DNA from: Cryobacterium sp. Y29
GTDB lineage: Bacteria; Actinomycetota; Actinomycetes; Actinomycetales; Microbacteriaceae
DNA: 64,000 bases
NCBI RefSeq assembly: GCF_002929825.1
Contig: NZ_PJJN01000035.1
Location: 248,001 to 312,000, forward strand
Direction: 5' to 3'
Shown here: one piece after another, positions 58,338 to 64,000 of the stretch
How positions within the stretch are numbered: the first letter of the stretch is position 1
How the letters are laid out: the number at the start of each line of letters is the position of its first letter
Position numbers and translations under genes: made by a program
The notes under the pieces: model-generated
Database searches by the model: none
What the model saw: the letters and a program-made list of their open reading frames with translations, nothing else
What the model was told of the DNA's origin: nothing

Positions 58338-58457
58338 GACGGCGCGGTCTGGGCGATCTTGCCGAGCAGTCCGTTGACAAACCCGGCCGGGTCGTTAGGC
58401 CGACGGCGCGGTTTGGGCGATCTTGCCGAGCAGTCCGTTGACAAAACCGGCCGAGTC
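58338..58457. repeat. Partial tandem duplication of the nusB 3' end, period 64 bp
   Basis: Bases 58338-58393 repeat 58402-58457 with only a few differences. The right copy encodes the last ~18 codons of nusB ([20 protein letters not shown]); the left copy lies beyond the stop and repeats [20 protein letters not shown] out of use. The gene itself is complete. Confidence 0.92.
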
Positions 58458-58814
58458 ATCCGTTGAAAAAATCTTGGCGGCTTCGACGGCTTCATCGATG
58501 GCGACGGCGTGCGGTACTGCGTCGTTGTACAGGATCTCCCAGATACCGATCCGCAATATGGCGCGGTCGATGTTGGGCATGCGAGCGAGCGACCAGCCTT
58601 GCGAGTAAGTCTCGATCAGTTCGTCGATCTCTTCGCGGTGGTCGACGACCCCGTCGACGAGCTCCCGGGCATACAGCCAGGACACCAGGCGGGCTGGCTC
58701 GCTGGCTGCGCGCTCAGCCTCGATCGCGAGCGACTCCGGAATGCTGATCTGGCGCACATCCGCGATGTACAGGATGTCAATGGCGCGCTTACGAGCCTTG
58801 GTACGTGCGCTCAT
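58395..58814 (-). CDS. nusB: Transcription antitermination factor NusB
   Basis: A 139-residue all-helical protein that binds boxA RNA with S10 and promotes rRNA antitermination. It shows [20 protein letters not shown] at the start, [19 protein letters not shown] and [27 protein letters not shown]. The start overlaps the efp stop by 4 bp, a conserved efp-nusB pairing. Its 3' end has been duplicated in tandem without affecting the protein. Confidence 0.96.
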   Translation of the reverse strand: MSARTKARKRAIDILYIADVRQISIPESLAIEAERAASEPARLVSWLYARELVDGVVDHREEIDELIETYSQGWSLARMPNIDRAILRIGIWEILYNDAVPHAVAIDEAVEAAKIFSTDDSAGFVNGLLGKIAQTAPSA

Positions 58815-59374
58815 TCGTTGACGCGGCCGAGGTAGTCGCCGGTGCGGGTGTCGACCTTGACCTTGGTGCCCTGCTCCAGAAACAGCGGAACCTGAATCTG
58901 GTAGCCGGTCTCCACTGTGGCCGGCTTGGTGCCGCCGGTGGAGCGGTCGCCCTGCAGGCCTGGCTCGGTGTAGGTGATTTCCAGGGTGACGGATGCCGGC
59001 AGCTCGACGTACAGCGGGTTGCCGTTGTGCAGGGCCACGGTCACGGCCTGGTTTTCGAGCATGAAGTTGCTCGCATCACCCACGACCGCAGCGGAGACGG
59101 TGATCTGGTCGTAGTCGGCGACGTCCATGAAGACGTAGGCCTCGCCGTCGTTGTAAAGGTACTGAAAGTCGCGACGATCAACGTTTTCGGTCTCAATCTT
59201 GGCGCCGGCGTTGAACGTGCGGTCAACGGTCTTACCCGAGACGACGTTCTTCATCTTGGTACGAACGAAGGCGCCACCCTTGCCCGGCTTGACGTGCTGA
59301 AACTCGACGACGGCCCAGAGCTGGCCATCCATGTTGAGTACGACGCCGTTTCTGATATCAGCGGTAGAAGCCAT
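58811..59374 (-). CDS. efp: Elongation factor P
   Basis: 187 residues from ATG 59374 ([20 protein letters not shown]). A longer frame to 59545 is rejected. The KOW-like first domain has [20 protein letters not shown], where the loop Lys that stimulates peptide-bond formation at polyproline is present. The two OB domains follow, ending [10 protein letters not shown]. It rescues ribosomes stalled on Pro-Pro sequences. Confidence 0.97.
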   Translation of the reverse strand: MASTADIRNGVVLNMDGQLWAVVEFQHVKPGKGGAFVRTKMKNVVSGKTVDRTFNAGAKIETENVDRRDFQYLYNDGEAYVFMDVADYDQITVSAAVVGDASNFMLENQAVTVALHNGNPLYVELPASVTLEITYTEPGLQGDRSTGGTKPATVETGYQIQVPLFLEQGTKVKVDTRTGDYLGRVNE

Positions 59375-59480
59375 GGGAGGGGTGTTCCGTTCAATTGATA
59401 AGGTGCGCGGGTGCAAATGGCACCGTGTGAAGTCTAGGTGCCGAAGCCACAAGCGCCAAAGGCACCGTTTCGACCCTGCG

Positions 59481-59915
59481 TCACGAAGCGGTGACGAAGT
59501 CCAGTGCCAACCGGTAGGAGTCGAAGCCAAGACCGGCAATGACACCGGTCGCGATGGCGCTCACCACACTCGTGTGGCGGAACGTCTCACGAGCGTGCGG
59601 GTTCGAGATGTGCACCTCGATCAACGGCAGGCCAGCCTTAGTGACGAGGGCAGCGGCATCCCTCAGCGCGTAGCTGTAGTGCGTGAACGCTGCCGGATTC
59701 AGAATGACCGGCATCCGCTCGTCAACAGCCTCGTAGAGCCAGTGGATCAGCTCAGCCTCGTCGTCGGTCTGTCGCAGGTCAATCGTGACCCCGTCACGAG
59801 CGGATGCGACGAGCAGCTCGCGCAGGTCCTCCAGGTTCGCCGACCCGTAAACGTCCGGCTCGCGACTACCCAGGCGCCCGAGGTTCGGACCGTTCAGAAC
59901 CAGCACTGTACTCAT
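59481..59915 (-). CDS. aroQ: 3-Dehydroquinate dehydratase, type II
   Basis: A 144-residue protein of the dodecameric type II class in the shikimate pathway. It begins [19 protein letters not shown] with the flexible loop Arg, and has [18 protein letters not shown] with catalytic residues and [20 protein letters not shown]. It is 107 bp upstream of efp on the same strand and likely transcribed with it. Confidence 0.96.
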   Translation of the reverse strand: MSTVLVLNGPNLGRLGSREPDVYGSANLEDLRELLVASARDGVTIDLRQTDDEAELIHWLYEAVDERMPVILNPAAFTHYSYALRDAAALVTKAGLPLIEVHISNPHARETFRHTSVVSAIATGVIAGLGFDSYRLALDFVTAS

Positions 59916-59964
59916 CCACTCAGCCTAGGCCGTCCCCGTGCAGCTGCCGTGTCGGCAGCCTCCG

Positions 59965-60363
59965 TCAGGGAGTGAGTACGGCCACGCCGTCATCGTGGGC
60001 GACGAACAGGCCGGTAATGCGCATGAGTTTGCCAAAGGACTCGGTCAGTTCCACTGCCCAGGCCTGGTCTGGGGCGGTGCGGGCCGCTGACCCTGGTCGT
60101 TCCAGGGTCACTATGAGGCTGCCTCCCGGGGCGTCCCTGGCCAGGATTTCATTGATTCTCACGGCGAACGGTCGCACCGAACCCGGTTCCGGCCGGAGCG
60201 GAATGCCGTCGATGGGAATCATCAGCGGGAGCTGTTGCCCGTGGGCGTCGAGAACCATAAGCCAGAGCTGGCGGCGGATGGCGTAGCCGATCAGGTCGAA
60301 AACCCGTGCCTTGGCCTGCACCACAGTGCTCACGGGCGGAGCGTCGTCGATGTTGATTGTCAT
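59965..60363 (-). CDS. Conserved hypothetical protein
   Basis: A 132-residue soluble protein with no recognised family. It starts MTINIDDAPPVSTVVQAKAR and has predicted strand/helix alternation, with QLWLMVLDAHGQQLPLMIP and SLIVTLERPGSAARTA. The reading frame has coding-like third-position GC and few rare codons, so it is probably real. It lies upstream of aroQ on the same strand, separated by about 50 bp, and diverges from the GAF regulator across the tandem-repeat region. Role unknown. Confidence 0.6.
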   Translation of the reverse strand: MTINIDDAPPVSTVVQAKARVFDLIGYAIRRQLWLMVLDAHGQQLPLMIPIDGIPLRPEPGSVRPFAVRINEILARDAPGGSLIVTLERPGSAARTAPDQAWAVELTESFGKLMRITGLFVAHDDGVAVLTP

Positions 60364-60466
60364 GTGCCCAGCATGAGCCGGTCTCGCGGTCGCGGAGAAT
60401 TATCCACAGGAATTTCCTGAATCCGCTCGGCTGTGGGTATCTTTCGGCGGGCGTCCGGTCGTCCGG

Positions 60467-60590
60467 TCGTCGGCGATGGCGACGTTGCGATTCAATCCGG
60501 TCGTCGGCGATGGCGACGTTGCGATTCAATCCGGTCGTCGGCGACGTTGCGGTTCAATTCGGGCGTCGGCGACGGCACGGTTCGGGCAGT
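60467..60590. repeat. 34-bp tandem repeats between divergent genes
   Basis: Two exact copies of a 34-bp unit starting TCGTCGGCGATGG (60467-60500 and 60501-60534), then a third shortened copy (60535-60563) and a fourth degraded one. Each unit contains GTCGGCGA and TTCAATCC. The region lies in the gap between the hypothetical gene and the GAF regulator and has no gene. Confidence 0.9.
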
Positions 60591-60690
60591 TCGATGGTCA
60601 GCACACCCCGCTGCGGCAGTGCCCGTAGAATGAAACTGAAACGGCGGCCGCGGCAGCTGCGCCCGCTACTGCTAATGGAGGCAGACGCTG

Positions 60691-62055
60691 ATGGGACACG
60701 GCTTGAAGAGTACCTCGTCGGTTCCGTCCGGGTCGGCGCGCGCGAGTCTGCTCGCCCTGGAACGGGCCCACGAATCCGCCGTCACAGACCGAGTCTTCCA
60801 GTCCGGCGTGCGCCAGCTCGTGCAGGATTCCTGGCAGCGGTCGCTCTCTCTCAGCCTCGACCCCGGCAGTGTGGCAGCCGAGCGGGCGCTGACCGATATC
60901 GAACTGCGGGACCTGCGCAACCAGCATCCGCTCGCCACGGTATTACCCGTCGTGCAGAACCTGCTTATCCGCCACGCCTTTGATGCTGAGTTACTCGTGG
61001 CCATCGGCGACGAATCCGGCCGGTTGCTCTGGATCGACGGCGACCGGGCGCTGCGCCGCCAGGTCGAGGAAATGCTGTTCGTCGAGGGGGCGGACTGGTC
61101 AGAAAAACGGGTCGGAACCAGCGCCCCCGGTACTGCACTGGCCCTGGACCGCGGTATTCAGATTCGGCGGGCCGAACACTTCAACGCCCTCGCGCACCCC
61201 TGGAGCTGCACGGCCGTACCCATCCACGATCCAGACACCGGCAAAATCCTCGGCGTGATCGACATCACCGGCGGCGATCAGGCGGTCGCACCGCAAACAC
61301 TCCCCCTGGTTGAAGCTGCTGTCGCCGCGATGGAGGCAGAGTTGCGCATCCAGCGCCTCGGCCAGCCGAATTCTTCGCCGCGCGCCCGCCGGTCGCATAC
61401 ATCGCTACCAACGACCGTGCGGCGACTGGCGCCGGCCGGTCTGAGTGTGCTCGGCACCGATCACGGCCAGTTATGCTGCGGCGGCAGCACCGTGGATGTC
61501 TCGCCCCGCCACACCGAGATTCTCACACTTCTCGCCTGGCACCGCGAAGGACTTTCCGCCGATCGTCTGGCCAGCTACCTCTTTGATCTGGACACAGCGG
61601 TGGAAACGCTGCGCGCCGAAATGGTGAGGGTACGCAAGGTACTCGCCCTCCTCGATCCCTCGATCACGATCACCTCCCGACCGTATCGGCTGGAATCACG
61701 GCTCGAACTCGATGCCCAACAGGTGTTGGCCTTTCTGGAGCGCGGCGCTCACCGGGTGGCTCTCGGCGCCTACCGCGGAGCTGTACTCCCAGGATCGTCC
61801 GCTCCCGGGATCATCGAAATCCGTTCAGAAGTGAGCAGCCGACTGCGCGAGGCAATGCTCGCGGATGCTTCGGTCGACCTGCTACTCACCTACGCGCGTA
61901 CCGAAGAAGCCACCTGGGACACCGAAGTCTGGCGGGCCTGCCTCGAGCTGCTTCCGGCCCGATCGCCCAAACGTGCAACGGTCGTGGCGCATCTTGCGCG
62001 CATCGAAATCGAAATCGGTGGCCGTCGCAACATTTCGCAACGTCCCCCCTCCTAG
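60691..62055 (+). CDS. GAF-domain transcriptional regulator (AcoR-like N-terminus)
   Basis: A 454-residue protein. Residues 20-80 have the AcoR-type opening (SLLALERAHESAV, VQDSWQRSLSLSLDP). About 85-225 are a GAF domain with LWIDGDRALRR, EGADWSEKRVGTSAPGTALA and HPWSCTAVPIHDPDTGKILG. The C-terminal part from about 260 has a winged-helix-like region (CGGSTVDVSPRHTEILTLLA) but no sigma-54 AAA+ domain. Regulators of this build commonly sit beside ExaC-type aldehyde dehydrogenase genes and respond to alcohols or aldehydes, as here. An in-frame ATG start at 60691 follows GGAGGCAGACGCTG. Confidence 0.85.
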   Translation: MGHGLKSTSSVPSGSARASLLALERAHESAVTDRVFQSGVRQLVQDSWQRSLSLSLDPGSVAAERALTDIELRDLRNQHPLATVLPVVQNLLIRHAFDAELLVAIGDESGRLLWIDGDRALRRQVEEMLFVEGADWSEKRVGTSAPGTALALDRGIQIRRAEHFNALAHPWSCTAVPIHDPDTGKILGVIDITGGDQAVAPQTLPLVEAAVAAMEAELRIQRLGQPNSSPRARRSHTSLPTTVRRLAPAGLSVLGTDHGQLCCGGSTVDVSPRHTEILTLLAWHREGLSADRLASYLFDLDTAVETLRAEMVRVRKVLALLDPSITITSRPYRLESRLELDAQQVLAFLERGAHRVALGAYRGAVLPGSSAPGIIEIRSEVSSRLREAMLADASVDLLLTYARTEEATWDTEVWRACLELLPARSPKRATVVAHLARIEIEIGGRRNISQRPPS

Positions 62056-62111
62056 AGTCGAGTTAGGCCGCAGGTTTGCGAGCCCGACACCGTCGTCGAA
62101 AGAGGAGTGAC

Positions 62112-63635
62112 ATGACCGTCTATTCAGTCCCAGGAGCACCCGGCTCCAAAATTACCTTCAAGTCCCGCTACGAGAACTGGATCGGCGGCGAGTGGGTCGC
62201 CCCCGTCAAAGGCCAGTACTTCGAAGACATCACCCCGGTCACCGGCAAGGCGTTCACCGAAGTCGCTCGGGGCACCGCCGAAGACATTGAACTAGCGCTC
62301 GATGCCGCCCACAAGGCCGCTCCCGCCTGGGGTAAGACCAGTCCCGCCGAGCGCGCCGCGGTGCTGGGCAAGATCGCCGACCTCATCGACGCCAATGTCG
62401 AAATGCTCGCCGTCGCCGAAACCTGGGACAACGGCAAGGCCATTCGCGAAACGATCAATGCCGACATTCCCCTCGCCGCCGACCACTTTCGCTACTTCGC
62501 CGCGGCGATCCGCGCCCAGGATGGCGACCACGCCCAGCTCGACGGCGACACGGTCTCGTATCAGTTCCACGAGCCGCTCGGCGTCGTCGGCCAGATCATT
62601 CCGTGGAACTTCCCCATTTTGATGGCCGTCTGGAAGCTGGCCCCCGCCCTCGCCGCCGGCAATGCGGTCGTCCTCAAGCCAGCAGAGCAGACCCCGGTCT
62701 CGATTCTCGTGCTAATGGAGCTCATCGGCGACATCCTCCCCCCGGGAGTGGTCAACATCGTCAACGGTTTCGGCCTCGAGGCCGGCAAGCCGCTCGCCTC
62801 AAGCAACCGCATCCGCAAGATCGCCTTCACCGGGGAAACCACCACCGGCCGCCTGATTCTTCAGTACGCTTCGGCCAATATCATCCCGTCGACCGTCGAG
62901 CTCGGCGGTAAGAGCCCGAACATCTTCTTCAGTGACGTTGCAGAAGCGAAGGATGCTTTCTACGACAAGGCGCAGGAAGGTTTCGTGCTGTTCGCCTTCA
63001 ACCAGGGCGAGGTCTGTACGGCCCCCAGCCGGGCGCTGCTGCAGAAGCCGATCTACGACAGCTTCCTCGGGGACGCGGTCACCCGCGCCAGAAAGATCAT
63101 CCAGGGCAACCCGCTCGACACGGACACCCAGATGGGCGCACAGGCCAGCAACGACCAGCTCGAGAAGATCCTGTCGTACATCGATATCGGCACCAAGGAG
63201 GGCGCGAAACTGGCGCTCGGCGGTGAACGTGCCGATCTTGGCGGTGACCTCACCGACGGCTACTACGTGCAGCCGACCATCTTCGAGGGCCACAACAAGA
63301 TGCGCCTGTTCCAGGAGGAGATCTTCGGACCGGTACTCGCCGTGACGAGCTTCACGGATTATGACGACGCTATCTCCATCGCCAACGACACCATCTATGG
63401 CCTCGGAGCCGGTGTCTGGTCGCGCAACGGCAACGTCGCCTACCGGGCCGGCCGCGACATCCAGGCCGGCCGTGTCTGGGTGAACAACTATCACGCCTAC
63501 CCGGCCGGCGCGGCATTCGGCGGTTACAAGAGCTCCGGCATCGGCCGGGAGAACAACAAGCTCGCGCTCGGTCACTACCAGCAAACCAAGAACCTGCTGG
63601 TTTCCTACTCCGAAAATAAGCTCGGCTTCTTCTAA
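62112..63635 (+). CDS. NAD-dependent aldehyde dehydrogenase (ExaC/acetaldehyde type)
   Basis: 507 residues from ATG 62112, with AGAGGAG upstream; the frame to 62076 is rejected. Catalytic Cys lies near residue 302 in [14 protein letters not shown] and catalytic Glu in [14 protein letters not shown]. Cofactor contacts are [19 protein letters not shown] and [11 protein letters not shown]. The C-terminal [16 protein letters not shown] is typical. It oxidises acetaldehyde or related aldehydes. It is directly downstream of the GAF regulator and upstream of DUF779, the usual three-gene set. Confidence 0.94.
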   Translation: MTVYSVPGAPGSKITFKSRYENWIGGEWVAPVKGQYFEDITPVTGKAFTEVARGTAEDIELALDAAHKAAPAWGKTSPAERAAVLGKIADLIDANVEMLAVAETWDNGKAIRETINADIPLAADHFRYFAAAIRAQDGDHAQLDGDTVSYQFHEPLGVVGQIIPWNFPILMAVWKLAPALAAGNAVVLKPAEQTPVSILVLMELIGDILPPGVVNIVNGFGLEAGKPLASSNRIRKIAFTGETTTGRLILQYASANIIPSTVELGGKSPNIFFSDVAEAKDAFYDKAQEGFVLFAFNQGEVCTAPSRALLQKPIYDSFLGDAVTRARKIIQGNPLDTDTQMGAQASNDQLEKILSYIDIGTKEGAKLALGGERADLGGDLTDGYYVQPTIFEGHNKMRLFQEEIFGPVLAVTSFTDYDDAISIANDTIYGLGAGVWSRNGNVAYRAGRDIQAGRVWVNNYHAYPAGAAFGGYKSSGIGRENNKLALGHYQQTKNLLVSYSENKLGFF

Positions 63636-63698
63636 ACCGATCAATCGGGCCGCCGAGCAGCCCTATCGGTGGGAGTTCGCTGGAGATCTGGCCCGGGG

Positions 63699-63734
63699 GC
63701 TGCCAACGACGTAACGTCGTAGGCAGCTCCTTTT
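63699..63734 (+). terminator. Rho-independent terminator between aldehyde dehydrogenase and DUF779 genes
   Basis: A nearly perfect 13-bp stem (GCTGCCAACGACG with CGTCGTAGGCAGC) around a TAA loop, followed by TCCTTTTATC. It lies 63 bp after the dehydrogenase stop and 30 bp before the DUF779 start, so it may attenuate the distal gene. Confidence 0.8.
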
Positions 63735-63764
63735 ATCATCATCCGTCTAGCAGGAGGTCAGTCA

Positions 63765-64000
63765 ATGTCGACACCCACGATCACCGCATCGGTCACGATC
63801 GCCGATGAAACCGTTCCCCGCGTGCAACTTGCCCCGGCCGCGGTCGATCTGCTCCGCAGCCTGTGGGAGGAGCACGGGCCCCTCATGTTCCACCAGTCTG
63901 GCGGATGCTGCGACGGTAGTTCCCCGATGCTGTTCATGGCCGGCGAGTTCATCACCTCTGACCAGGACGTGCGCCTCGGCCAGTTCGATATCGCTCCGGC
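63765..64000 (+). CDS. DUF779 domain protein (3' end outside window)
   Basis: The first 78 or so residues are present: MSTPTITASVTIADETVPRV, then LLRSLWEEHGPLMFHQSGGCCDGSSPMLF with the two adjacent Cys that characterise DUF779. A good CAGGAGG precedes the start. DUF779 proteins are almost always encoded next to ExaC-type aldehyde dehydrogenases; their function is unknown. The full length is typically about 120-135 residues, so roughly 50 are missing. Confidence 0.88.
   Translation, partial: MSTPTITASVTIADETVPRVQLAPAAVDLLRSLWEEHGPLMFHQSGGCCDGSSPMLFMAGEFITSDQDVRLGQFDIAP

Noticed and set aside
60467..60590. Possible CRISPR array
   Set aside because: Units are contiguous 34-bp tandem repeats with no unique spacers and there are no cas genes.

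Overview
The window is a high-GC actinobacterial chromosome segment, most likely from a member of the Microbacteriaceae (Cryobacterium/Salinibacterium-like). This is inferred from gene content and order, not from any search. The main signs are a pyrR-pyrB-pyrC-(PH protein)-carA-carB-pyrF-gmk-rpoZ-coaBC-metK-priA-fmt-rsmB block, a guanylate kinase fused to an actinobacterial integration host factor (mIHF) domain, a his/trp block carrying the actinobacterial Trp-associated membrane protein and an HGxxPAAW protein, and an ANTAR response regulator beside tRNA-Leu(CAA). Almost every housekeeping gene lies on the minus strand.

Layout by region. 1-3.4 kb: the 5' part of a membrane-anchored multicopper oxidase (cut by the window edge) and a DUF885 peptidase-like gene. 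3.48-12.8 kb: an accessory island between the DUF885 gene and polA. It holds an IS481-family element with a broken transposase, a ruined SRAP (HMCES/YedK-like) gene interrupted by 23-bp tandem repeats, a Phd/RelE-like toxin-antitoxin pair, a frameshifted fragment of holA (DNA polymerase III delta), a polymorphic-toxin locus, an IS1380-family remnant, and a plasmid-type parA remnant plus parB-like gene abutting the 3' end of polA. 12.8-20.3 kb: polA, a hotdog thioesterase, a RecB-like nuclease/helicase, an ANTAR regulator and tRNA-Leu. 20.5-37.7 kb: central metabolism and amino-acid synthesis (pyk, gltD, gltB, lgt, trpABC, trpE, hisI, hisF, hisG, hisE, rpe). 37.7-39.9 kb: a small accessory patch (DUF2809 protein, HNH-endonuclease remnant, DUF2975-like membrane protein with an XRE regulator). 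40-59.9 kb: rsmB back through the pyrimidine operon to nusB, efp and aroQ. 60-64 kb: a plus-strand unit of GAF-type regulator, aldehyde dehydrogenase and DUF779 protein.

The most striking system is at 6.3-11.5 kb. A 1113-residue secreted protein has a signal peptide, RTX-type calcium-binding repeats, two sets of thrombospondin-type-3 repeats, a VWA domain, a hydrophobic pretoxin segment and a C-terminal domain with D...ExK residues typical of PD-(D/E)XK nucleases. A 183-residue candidate immunity gene follows 4 bp after its stop. Downstream lies a 1243-bp-offset tandem copy of just the toxin tip plus a diverged immunity gene, with no export module: an orphan toxin/immunity cassette. The two tips are nearly identical in their first ~75 residues and diverge afterwards, as expected for tip exchange by recombination.

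Several genes show recent small lesions: an in-frame TGA in the IS481 transposase, a 7-bp duplication that frameshifts a DsbA-like membrane thioredoxin, a 64-bp-period duplication of the nusB 3' end, and a 16-bp duplication at the hisG 3' end. The pyrimidine operon has a recognisable PyrR-binding leader upstream of pyrR.
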